Shown: one piece after another, positions 31,302 to 39,007 of the stretch
Position numbering within the stretch: the first letter of the stretch is position 1
Layout of the letters: the number at the start of each line of letters is the position of its first letter
Source of the DNA: Collinsella aerofaciens
GTDB lineage: Bacteria > Actinomycetota > Coriobacteriia > Coriobacteriales > Coriobacteriaceae
DNA length: 64,000 bases
Reading direction: 5' to 3'
Assembly: GCF_015561195.1 (NCBI RefSeq)
Contig: NZ_JADMSU010000004.1
Location: forward strand, 62,001 to 126,000
Position numbers and translations under genes: made by a program
The notes under the pieces: generated by a model
The model's input: the letters and a program-made list of their open reading frames with translations, nothing else
Database searches by the model: none
What the model was told of the DNA's origin: nothing

Positions 31302-34184
31302 CTAAATAAACACGTCGACGAGGATAGGCATAAGGTTGAGCAGGCCAAACACCAGCGCCACGCCCCAGCCGAGCTTAAAGCAGCTGCGCCAGGTGCTGCG
31401 GGCGAAGGTGTTGTCGATCAGCACCTCGACAAAATACGTCGCGGCCATCACGACCAGGGCTACGACCCAGCTCACCGGGTTGTCCCAAACAAAGAACATG
31501 CCCACCCACATCAAAAACAGCACGGTCTCGCACCAGTGCATAAGGGTCATCTTGGCCAGCGTGCCGCCGCTCATCTCGGTCGCGACGCCCTGGACAATCT
31601 CCTGATGCGCGTGATGCGAGTACGAAAGGTCAAACGGCGACTTGCGTAGCTTGATGGTGAGCACCGCAAGCAGCGCCAGGAAAATGGGCGCACTGTACAC
31701 GATGATGGGCGCCGACTGCCCGGTCACGGCGATGGAATCAAAGCTATCGGTGGCAAGGTAGAGGCCCACGCTCATCAGCAGAACGGCGGGCTCGTAACTC
31801 ATAACCTGCAGCAACTCGCGATCGGCGCCGACCTGCGCAAACGGGCTTTGCGTCGAGGCGGACGCCAGCACCACAAAGATCGCGGCGAGCGTCACCATAA
31901 AAGCGCACAGCAGCGTGTTGGAACCCGACACAAAGATGCCGCCGCCTACCACGGTAAAGATGAGCGCACATGCCATATAGGTATCGTCCATGGTGTTTAC
32001 GCTGGCAGGGGCCTTGCGCAGCAGTTTGGCAACGTCGTAGAAGGGCTGCAGCAGGCGCGGACCCACGCGGCCCTGCATGCGAGCCGAAAGCTTACGGTCA
32101 AGGCCGTCAACCAGGCCACCCACAAGCGGCGCAATCAAGGCAAACGCCACGGTACCAATAAAGATGCCCACGACACCCGAACCTTCGAAATACTTGCCGC
32201 GCAGCACCGAGGGCGCGCTCATGGCAAGCCTCTCGGGTCCAATCCACACGCAACACAGCAGCGCAAACAAGATAATGCTGCAGCACACGACGCTACCCGC
32301 GGGGCCAATACGCTTCTCGCCAAGGGCGTCCTCCGAGTACCAATTGCGCTTTTCGGCCTTCACCTCGTGTCCCATCGAGCCGCGGAAATGGCGGTAATTG
32401 TCGGTCCCCACACCCGAAAGGTACACGTTGACGTGCGGCTTATTGCTCACGCGGAACGACGTCAGCAGCACCACGGCGATAAACGCCACGATAACCACCA
32501 TCAGATACATGGCGTCCTTGCCAATAACGTACGGCACGCGGCCAAACACCATGGCCAAGTAAGGCGACACCAGACCGCTCGAGATAACCGGGAACGCCAC
32601 GCAGCACAGAATCAGCAGCGCGGCGATGGTGTTGAGGGCCATCCATTCGGTCTTATGGACATTGACCTCAACGTTTTGAGCCGTGGGGTCGACGCCCGAA
32701 AGCTTGGCAAGCCACTTGCCCCAGAAGAAGAACGTCGCGGCCGAGCCAAAGGCAAGCACCATGATCATGAGCACGTTGCCGGTCTGGGCAAACGCCACCA
32801 GGGCGCCCCACTTGGACACGAGCATGCCAAACGGGGCCACGAACATGCCCATAATGCCCAGCATCATCAGGCGCGTCAGGTGCGGCATGCGGCTGAACAT
32901 GCCGTCCATGTCCTCGATATTGCGGCTGCCGATATGATGCTCGGCCGTGCCCACGCACAGGAACAGCAGCGACTTTGCCACCGTATGGAACAGGATCAGG
33001 AAGATCGCGGCCCACACGGCCTCGGGCGCGCCGACGCCCAGGCAGGCGCTGATAAGGCCCAAGTTGGAAATGGTGGAGTACGCGAGCACGCGTTTGGCGT
33101 TGCTCTGCGAGATGGCCATGAGGGCAGCGAGCAAAAACGTGATGGCACCCACGCTCGTGACCATAAAGCCAGTCACGGGATAGATGGCATAGAGCGGGCT
33201 CAGCTTGACCATCAGGAACACGCCGGCTTTGACCATGGTTGACGAGTGCAGCAGGGCGCTCGTGGGAGTGGGTGCAACCATGGCACCCAACAGCCAAGTG
33301 TGGAACGGCATCTGTGCGGCCTTGGTGAGTGCGGCGAGCGACAACAGGATGACCGGCATCACCAGCAGCGCGGACTGCGCGGTTCCGGTGCCGGAAAGCT
33401 CGATCATGCCCGAGATGGTCAGCGGCATGCCGTTAACGTGCAGGTACATGAGTCCGGCCAAAAACGCGATGCCGCCCAGCATGTTGAGGATGATTTGGGT
33501 AAAGGCGTTCTTGATGGCTTCGGGCGTACGCGTGTAGCCAATCATAAGGAACGAACACACGGTGGTGATTTCCCAGCCGCAGAACAGCCACTCAAGGTTG
33601 TCGCTCGTCACGATGACGAACATGGCCGAGAGGAACAGGAACATGAGCGCCAGGAACTGCGGGCGACGGTCGGGCGCGGTCTGCCCGCGCAGCGCGGCCT
33701 CGTGCTCGTCATGGGCCTGGAAGTCCTTCATGTAGCCCAGGGCGTACACGCAGATAAGGCTGCCGACAATGCCGACGGCAAGCACCATGATCACACTCAT
33801 GTAATCCAGGTAGAGCGGCGTGGCGGTGACAACCTCGGCCACGGGCAGCGTCATGGCAGCGAAGGCAACCGAACCCACCAGCTGCACCACGCCGAGCACA
33901 CCGGTAAGCGCGTTCCTATATTTGAACGCGTTGTACAGGATGACGGCGCACAGAATTACGTCGATGACGGAGCTGATGATGGAGAGCACGTGCGAGGTGC
34001 CCGGTGCCACCTCAAAGCTCTGCGGACCCGTGCCAAAAAACATGACGGCGACTACAACCGTCACCGCCATAATAATGCCGGAGCCTACAAGCCCTACCGC
34101 ATCGCGGGCGCGGTCACCGCGCGCGAGCAGCATGCCCAGCGCCGGTACCAGCGGAAACAGGGTAAGGAAATACAGTAGCGTCAT
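31302..34184 (-). CDS. Fused EchA-EchB membrane subunit (NuoL-like plus NuoH-like)
   Basis: 960 residues, one uninterrupted frame. Residues 1-600 are an antiporter-like NuoL/HycC subunit (about 14 segments; WEITTVCSFLMIGYTR near 205 and TKAAQMPFHTWLLGAMVAPTPTSALLHSSTMVKAG split around 290-325 are the core blocks). From about 640 the protein is a NuoH/HycD/EchB subunit (GLVDGLDRKLSARMQGRVGP near 710, LRKSPFDLSYSHHAHQE near 870). EchA and EchB are separate in Methanosarcina; here gene order A-B-C-D-E-F is kept with A and B joined. SD GGAG precedes ATG 34184. Confidence 0.85.
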   Translation of the reverse strand: MTLLYFLTLFPLVPALGMLLARGDRARDAVGLVGSGIIMAVTVVVAVMFFGTGPQSFEVAPGTSHVLSIISSVIDVILCAVILYNAFKYRNALTGVLGVVQLVGSVAFAAMTLPVAEVVTATPLYLDYMSVIMVLAVGIVGSLICVYALGYMKDFQAHDEHEAALRGQTAPDRRPQFLALMFLFLSAMFVIVTSDNLEWLFCGWEITTVCSFLMIGYTRTPEAIKNAFTQIILNMLGGIAFLAGLMYLHVNGMPLTISGMIELSGTGTAQSALLVMPVILLSLAALTKAAQMPFHTWLLGAMVAPTPTSALLHSSTMVKAGVFLMVKLSPLYAIYPVTGFMVTSVGAITFLLAALMAISQSNAKRVLAYSTISNLGLISACLGVGAPEAVWAAIFLILFHTVAKSLLFLCVGTAEHHIGSRNIEDMDGMFSRMPHLTRLMMLGIMGMFVAPFGMLVSKWGALVAFAQTGNVLMIMVLAFGSAATFFFWGKWLAKLSGVDPTAQNVEVNVHKTEWMALNTIAALLILCCVAFPVISSGLVSPYLAMVFGRVPYVIGKDAMYLMVVIVAFIAVVLLTSFRVSNKPHVNVYLSGVGTDNYRHFRGSMGHEVKAEKRNWYSEDALGEKRIGPAGSVVCCSIILFALLCCVWIGPERLAMSAPSVLRGKYFEGSGVVGIFIGTVAFALIAPLVGGLVDGLDRKLSARMQGRVGPRLLQPFYDVAKLLRKAPASVNTMDDTYMACALIFTVVGGGIFVSGSNTLLCAFMVTLAAIFVVLASASTQSPFAQVGADRELLQVMSYEPAVLLMSVGLYLATDSFDSIAVTGQSAPIIVYSAPIFLALLAVLTIKLRKSPFDLSYSHHAHQEIVQGVATEMSGGTLAKMTLMHWCETVLFLMWVGMFFVWDNPVSWVVALVVMAATYFVEVLIDNTFARSTWRSCFKLGWGVALVFGLLNLMPILVDVFI

Positions 34185-34432
34185 ACCATCACTCCACCAT
34201 GCAAAAACGCTGCAATTGTTTAACGTTATAGCTCAGTTGAGGAGTAGCGGCGGCGGGTTTTCGGTCAACTGGGGAGTTTTAGGCGTACGGGGTAAGGAGT
34301 CTGTCCGCTTTGGAGCAGAGAGGCGACGCTCCCCCTATCGCGGCGGCGGGCGCACGGGCCACTGCGCGCGGTTTATTAACCACTTTGGAGGATGTTCCAG
34401 TAGGCTCACGACGGTCCAAAAAGTTGGCGCGG
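34185..34432. other. Probable promoter region of the ech operon
   Basis: No gene. On the minus strand TATAAC (34222-34227) is a possible -10 box without a convincing -35. The pair CAGTTGA (34232-34238) and TCAACTG (34264-34270) form a spaced palindrome, each followed on the plus strand by GGAGT-like sequence, which could be a regulator site. Confidence 0.3.
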
Positions 34433-34459
34433 CAAGAAAAATGCGCCCCTGTGGGCGCA
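34433..34459 (-). terminator. Terminator of the orphan HTH gene
   Basis: On the minus strand TGCGCCC-ACAG-GGGCGCA is followed by TTTTTCTT. It lies 12 bp after the HTH gene stop. Confidence 0.75.
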
Positions 34460-34471
34460 CCATCCCGTTCG

Positions 34472-34867
34472 CTATTCCGCCTTTTTAACGCGCGGCTTGC
34501 GACCGCGCGGCTTATCAACCAGCGCGGACTCACCGCTCTCGCGATACCGGCGGCACCAAGCCTTGACCGAAGACTCGCTGGGAATCTTGTGCTTGATCAT
34601 GGCCTCGCGAACCGTTAAGCCGTTTTCCAAGCGGTCCTTGACCACGGCGAGCTTAACTTCGTACGAATAGGTGTGATGATGCGAACCGGCGTTGAGAACG
34701 GCGTCGGCACCGCCCACGGCATACGCGCGGGCCCACTGACGAGCCGTGGCCTGGGGAATGCCAAGCTCCGCGGCGAGGGCGCGATGACCGACCCCCTCTT
34801 GGAGGATCTCGACGGCGCGCTGCCTAACCTCGGGCGCATGCGTGCGAGTCCTTGTTGCTTCCGACAT
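34472..34867 (-). CDS. Orphan transposase-like helix-turn-helix protein
   Basis: 131 residues. Two HTH units of the IS3/IS150 OrfA kind: one around RALAAELGIPQATARQWARAY (about 30-50) and one around TVREAMIKHKIPSESSVKAWCRRY (about 85-110), followed by a basic PRGRKPRVKK tail. No DDE transposase gene or terminal inverted repeats are next to it, and it has its own promoter and terminator, so it is not part of an intact IS. It may be a domesticated DNA-binding protein or a relic. ATG 34867 has AAGAAG eight bases upstream; GTG 34876 is the alternative. Confidence 0.7.
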   Translation of the reverse strand: MSEATRTRTHAPEVRQRAVEILQEGVGHRALAAELGIPQATARQWARAYAVGGADAVLNAGSHHHTYSYEVKLAVVKDRLENGLTVREAMIKHKIPSESSVKAWCRRYRESGESALVDKPRGRKPRVKKAE

Positions 34868-34917
34868 ACCTGCCACTTCTTAGCCTTAACCGTTAATCTG
34901 CTTTCTTACGTGCAAGT

Positions 34918-34946
34918 TAGATAGTAGCATTTTACTGTTTGCTCAA
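34918..34946 (-). promoter_or_regulatory. Promoter of the orphan HTH gene
   Basis: On the minus strand TTGAGC (34941-34946), a 17-bp spacer and TATCTA (34918-34923), 51 bases before the ATG at 34867. Confidence 0.5.
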
Positions 34947-35205
34947 AGCAGTTAATTAAAATAGACGCGGTGTTATCTGGGCATTTGGCACCAATTTACG
35001 ACATTTCTTTATCGATTATTTACGCTGGTAGCTGACTCGCAGCTAATCGTCATTCGCTTGTCAACAAAATTGGCATCTCTTTATGTCCTTTGGCATAGAG
35101 GATATAGTTATTAACCCCTCCCTCAATAATTTTGAGTAATCAGCAAGGCAGTAGACGTCCTTACTCCTCATGATTACCGCGCATTGCCATCCACCGGAGC
35201 AAAAC
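34947..35205. other. AT-rich intergenic stretch
   Basis: Clearly lower in GC than the neighbours. No frame with a start site and recognisable protein, no tRNA, no repeat shared with other loci. It may be remnant DNA around the transposase-like gene. Confidence 0.4.
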
Positions 35206-35241
35206 AAAAAGGGCGGGGCCTGCTGCGCTTGCAGGCCCCGC
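35206..35241 (-). terminator. Terminator of the OYE-type reductase gene
   Basis: On the minus strand GCGGGGCCTGC and its complement (11 bp, 7-nt loop) are followed by CCTTTTTGTTTT, 76 bp after the stop codon. Confidence 0.85.
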
Positions 35242-35316
35242 ACCGGTTGACACCCGACGGGGCACAGCCGGGCGAGGCGGATCCGTGCTACCGCCCCGCC
35301 TAGCCGCGATGTTCAA

Positions 35317-37347
35317 CTACAGCTCGTTGGCCGCGTGATACGCCGTGCGAATGGCGTTCGCAATGTCGGCGGTGCGCTCGCCCGAGCAGTCTCCCACGCA
35401 GGTCACGGGCACCGTCACGCCATCCAGGTCAAACGCGTTGGCCTTCGAGCCCACGGCCATCACCACGTAATCGCAGGCGATCTTCACCGGCTCCTCGGCG
35501 CCGTCCTCGGCGGTGCGAATGGCCTCTACGCCCTCGTCGGTAATGGCGGTCAGGCGGGTCTTAACGTGCTGCTCCACGTTGTGGGCGGCAAAGTCGCTCA
35601 TAATCAGTGGCAGAATGGTCTCGGACTCGCCCGCGGCAATCTTGTCGAGCATCTCCACGATCGCCACCTCGCAGCCGTGCTGCAGCAAGTACTCGGCAGT
35701 CTCGGTACCCACCAGGCCACCGCCAATGACGGCGACGCGCCCGCTGAGCTCCACCTTGCCGGCCAGCACGTCCCAGCTCGAGACGACCTTCTCCGAGTCG
35801 GCACCCGGAACGGGGATGACCACGTCGTGCGCGCCCACGGCAACAATCGCGGCGTCGGCGGCGTTGAGGTCCTCAGCGGTAGCGGCATGGCTGAGCTCGA
35901 CCTTCACGCCCAGGCCAGGCAGAATCTTCTCGTAGTACTCGACCGAGCGCATGATCTCGTCCTTGCGCGGAGGCGCAGCCGCCAGCACAATCTGGCCGCC
36001 CAAGTGATCGCTCGACTCGTAGATGGTCACGTCGTAGCCGCGCTTGGCCGCCACGCGTGCGGCCTCCAGGCCGGCGATGCCACCGCCCACCACGGCGATC
36101 TTCTTGTCGCCCTCGCCCGGCTTGATGGCGATGGTCGCCTCGTCACCGTTCTCGGCATTAAGCACGCACGAGATGTACTTGCGGTCTTGAATCGCATCGA
36201 CGCAGCCCTTGTTGCAGTTGAGGCACTCGCGGATGGGCTCACCCGTGGCGGCCTTCAGCGCAATGTCGGGGTCGCACATGAGCGAGCGGCCATAGGCGAT
36301 GATGTCGGCGGCGCCGTCTTCCAGAATCTTCTCGCCGGCCTCGACCGAAACCACGCGGCCCACGGTTGCCACCGGCACGGAGACCAGGGCCTTGACGCGC
36401 TCGGCCACGGGCAGCGTCCAGTTGTAGGGCATGGCACCCATGGGCGGAATGGTGTCGCCCATGTTGCCGGTGTGGTTGGCCTGTGCGACCTGAATCATAT
36501 CGATGCCCGCACCCTCGAGCAGCTTGGCGAACTCGCAGGCCTCGTCGGGCTGCAGGCCGCCCTTGCCGCGCGGCGTGCCGTCGGGGTTCTCCATGATCAC
36601 GGGGAGCTTGTACTCCACCATCAGCTGCGGCGCGGCTTCCTTAATGGCAGCGACAACCTCCAGCGCGTAGCGGACGCGGTTCTCGAACGAGCCACCGTAC
36701 TCGTCGGTGCGCTGGTTGAGGATGGCCGAGCACAGCGAACCCACCAAGCGGTCGCCGTGGACCTCGATGGCATCGATCCCGGCCTGCTGTGCGCGAGCGG
36801 CCGAGGCAGCGATGGCCTCCTTGATCTGGGTGAGCTGCTCTACGCTCGCCTCGTTCACAAAGTGCTGCATGTCGTGATGCAGCTTGGCGTAGGCCTGGTT
36901 GCGGATCTCGTTGGACTCGGCCATCTTGGCGGCAAAGGTCTCCTCGTCGCCGGCGGCCTTGGCCTCCTGCGCGGCCTTGGCGGCGGCCATGGATCCCATG
37001 ACCATGCGGCCGACACCGGGCACATCGTACTCGGGGTGGAACAGCTGCAGCGCGACCTTGGCGCCGTGCTTGTGGACGGCGTCGGCCAGCGCCTTAAACG
37101 TGGGGATCTGGGCGTCGGTTGCCAGCTTGGGCGTGGGGCTTGCGGTCATGACGGGAGCGACGTCGCCGATGACGATGTAGCTCACGCCGCCACGGGCCAA
37201 GCGCTCGTAAAAAGCCAGGCTGCGCTCGCCGATGGAACCGTCACGCTCCTCGTAGCCGGTGGTCAGCGGCGGAAACATAATGCGGTTCTTGAGCTCAAGG
37301 GGGCCAACCGTAATGGGCTGGAGCAGCTTGGATGCAGGTGTGGTCAT
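35317..37347 (-). CDS. NADH:flavin oxidoreductase / 2,4-dienoyl-CoA reductase family enzyme
   Basis: 676 residues in the FadH/BaiCD/enoate-reductase layout: an FMN-binding TIM barrel (about 1-330, PITVGPLELKNRIMFPPL at the start), a [4Fe-4S] motif CLNCNKGC with a later C near 345-365, then FAD and NAD(P) Rossmann units (VVGGGIAGLEAARVA near 395 and VIGGGLVGTETAEYL near 530). Such enzymes reduce activated C=C bonds of fatty-acyl-CoA, bile acids, cinnamates or drugs in gut anaerobes; the substrate cannot be assigned. Monocistronic. The second ATG (37347) has AGAGGA six bases upstream and is preferred over 37353. Confidence 0.85.
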   Translation of the reverse strand: MTTPASKLLQPITVGPLELKNRIMFPPLTTGYEERDGSIGERSLAFYERLARGGVSYIVIGDVAPVMTASPTPKLATDAQIPTFKALADAVHKHGAKVALQLFHPEYDVPGVGRMVMGSMAAAKAAQEAKAAGDEETFAAKMAESNEIRNQAYAKLHHDMQHFVNEASVEQLTQIKEAIAASAARAQQAGIDAIEVHGDRLVGSLCSAILNQRTDEYGGSFENRVRYALEVVAAIKEAAPQLMVEYKLPVIMENPDGTPRGKGGLQPDEACEFAKLLEGAGIDMIQVAQANHTGNMGDTIPPMGAMPYNWTLPVAERVKALVSVPVATVGRVVSVEAGEKILEDGAADIIAYGRSLMCDPDIALKAATGEPIRECLNCNKGCVDAIQDRKYISCVLNAENGDEATIAIKPGEGDKKIAVVGGGIAGLEAARVAAKRGYDVTIYESSDHLGGQIVLAAAPPRKDEIMRSVEYYEKILPGLGVKVELSHAATAEDLNAADAAIVAVGAHDVVIPVPGADSEKVVSSWDVLAGKVELSGRVAVIGGGLVGTETAEYLLQHGCEVAIVEMLDKIAAGESETILPLIMSDFAAHNVEQHVKTRLTAITDEGVEAIRTAEDGAEEPVKIACDYVVMAVGSKANAFDLDGVTVPVTCVGDCSGERTADIANAIRTAYHAANEL

Positions 37348-37489
37348 GGACATTCCTCTCTTGTAGGCGCGGCGGCGATGATGCCGCGTAGCTGTCTAGA
37401 GGATATGACATGGGGGCACAGCAGCACAACGGAAATCGGCGGATAGCAGGTAGCGGCAGGTGGATGGGGCGGGGCGGCCCGTCGGTTTG

Positions 37490-37786
37490 TCTCGATCTGT
37501 AACAGTTACCCAGCAAAACCGGGCCTTACTGTTACAGATTGAGATATTCCTCTCGACCTATCCTCAACAATCTAGATCTGTAACAGCTAGGCCCACTTTT
37601 GACCCCTACCTGTTACAGATCGAGACAAACCAAACCCGCCTGCCGGAAAATCTCAATCTGTAACAACAACTCGGCAAAATCCGTCCCTCGTGTTACAGAT
37701 CTAGACAAACGGAGACCGTCCTGCCGAAACATCTCAATCTGTAACACCTAGCCGCCCAAATCGGGTCTAAATGTTACAGATTGAGA
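37490..37786. repeat. Alternating-orientation 15-bp repeat array A1 (four palindromic units)
   Basis: TCTCAATCTGTAACA (with variants at the bases after TCT) and its inverse alternate at 37490, 37530, 37571, 37611, 37651, 37691, 37732 and 37772, that is every 40 or 41 bp. Each forward-inverse pair makes a 55-bp unit (units start at 37490, 37571, 37651, 37732) with 25 nt of differing interior; 25-26 nt of differing sequence separate units. The array starts in GTTTGTCTC and ends in GAGATTTTG, as do arrays A2 and A3. Confidence 0.85.
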
Positions 37787-37875
37787 TTTTGTTTGAGAGG
37801 CCGAGAATTGGACCGAAAACACGGTCCCGGAATAACAAAAAAGCTCGCCGGCTAAGCCGACGAGCTGCAAGTTCT

Positions 37876-37952
37876 TGGTCGCGGGGGCAGGATTTGAACC
37901 TACGACCTCCGGGTTATGAGCCCGGCGAGCTACCAGACTGCTCCACCCCGCA
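37876..37952 (-). tRNA. Initiator tRNA-Met (CAT)
   Basis: 77 nt with encoded CCA. Anticodon loop CTCATAA is closed by the GGG/CCC pairs that mark bacterial initiators (CCGGG...CCCGG). D- and T-arms are normal (GTAGG-TTCAAAT-CCTGC). Position 1 is T and position 72 is G, giving U1-G72 where initiators usually have the unpaired C1-A72; a weak 1-72 pair is kept in either case. Anticodon, length and stem make the assignment firm. Confidence 0.92.
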
Positions 37953-38148
37953 ATGTCTGGGCGCCTCATGTGCGCAAGAAAGAATATTACGCGGGAGTTC
38001 GGTAAACGGCAAGGAAAATCTCGTAGAGCATAATTCCTTCATATTTAAACCCCTCAGCCCCTATCACCGTAAACGAATCGCAGCCTAGCGCCGGCGACGG
38101 CACGTATACAATGGTGCGCGTCCTTTTACGCCGACACCGGGAGTAGAC

Positions 38149-38922
38149 ATGCTGCTCGCTATCGATATGGGAAACACGCAGACGGCCATGGGCCTGTTTG
38201 ACGGAGACAAGCTGGTGCAGTCGTGGCGCATGCCCACCGACCGCTCCTACACCGCCGATGAGATCCACGTGCGCCTGATGGGCTTCTTTAAGATGTACGA
38301 CCTCTCGCTCGGCGCGGTCGACGCGATCGCCTTTGCTGGCGTGGTGCCGCAGCTCTCGCGCGAGTGGCACGCCGTTGCCGACCGCATCGCCGCGGACGCC
38401 ATCGTCATCGGACCGCAGACGGCCGCCGTGACCAAGCTGCGCGCGGCGCGTCCCCAGGCCGTAGGTGCCGACCGCGTCGCCAACGCCGTTGCGGCCGAGA
38501 CTTTCTACGGCGCGCCGGCAATCGTGGTGGACTTTGGCACCGCAACCAATATCGACGTCATCGACGAGGACGGCTATTACATTGGTGGGGCGATCGCGCC
38601 GGGCATCCGCATCTCCATGGACGCGCTTGCCGCCCGTGCCGCTAAGCTCGCCAGCGTGCCGCTCGAGGCGCCCGAACACGCCATCGGTCGCGACACCGAA
38701 GAGTGCATCAAGGTCGGCGCCGTGATGGGCGCCGCCGCCATGGCCGAGGGCCTGGTCGCGCGCATGAAGCGCGAGCTGGGCCGCGAGGACGCCACCGTTA
38801 TCGCCACGGGCGGTCTCGCCGGCATCGTCGCCGATTCGACCGATGCCTTCGACGTGGTCGACGGACAGCTCACCATCAAGGGTATCTGCGAAATCTACCG
38901 CCGCATGCAGGAGCTGGGATAG
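38149..38922 (+). CDS. coaX: Type III pantothenate kinase
   Basis: 257 residues, the usual length. ATP/phosphate site DMGNTQTAMGLF (6-17), the GADRVANAVAA substrate block near 105 and DFGTATNIDVID near 127 with the catalytic Asp. Reaction: pantothenate + ATP to 4'-phosphopantothenate, first step of CoA synthesis; the type III enzyme needs a monovalent cation. GGGAG lies five bases before the ATG. It stands alone between the tRNA and the ATPase cassette. Confidence 0.92.
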   Translation: MLLAIDMGNTQTAMGLFDGDKLVQSWRMPTDRSYTADEIHVRLMGFFKMYDLSLGAVDAIAFAGVVPQLSREWHAVADRIAADAIVIGPQTAAVTKLRAARPQAVGADRVANAVAAETFYGAPAIVVDFGTATNIDVIDEDGYYIGGAIAPGIRISMDALAARAAKLASVPLEAPEHAIGRDTEECIKVGAVMGAAAMAEGLVARMKRELGREDATVIATGGLAGIVADSTDAFDVVDGQLTIKGICEIYRRMQELG

Positions 38923-38956
38923 AGTAAACGCCAGGTCGCAGCAACTAGCCTCCAAT

Positions 38957-38999
38957 CCTATTCCTCAAAATCGAAAATTTTTCAGTTTTGAGGAATAGG
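38957..38999. repeat. TATTCCTCAAAA palindrome, copy 1
   Basis: CCTATTCCTCAAAA and its inverse (14 bp) flank a 15-nt interior TCGAAAATTTTTCAG. It lies 34 bp after coaX and 8 bp beyond the DUF4143 ATPase stop; it may terminate both. Confidence 0.8.
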
Positions 39000-39007
39000 A
39001 TTTTTTG

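Noticed and set aside
34472-34867. Complete IS3-family insertion sequence
   Set aside because: No OrfB, no terminal inverted repeats and no target duplication could be found.
37490-37786. Ordinary CRISPR array
   Set aside because: Repeats alternate in orientation, are only 15 bp, and no cas genes are present.
37876-37952. tRNA as attachment site of an integrated element
   Set aside because: No integrase, and no repeated 3' end of the tRNA in the window.
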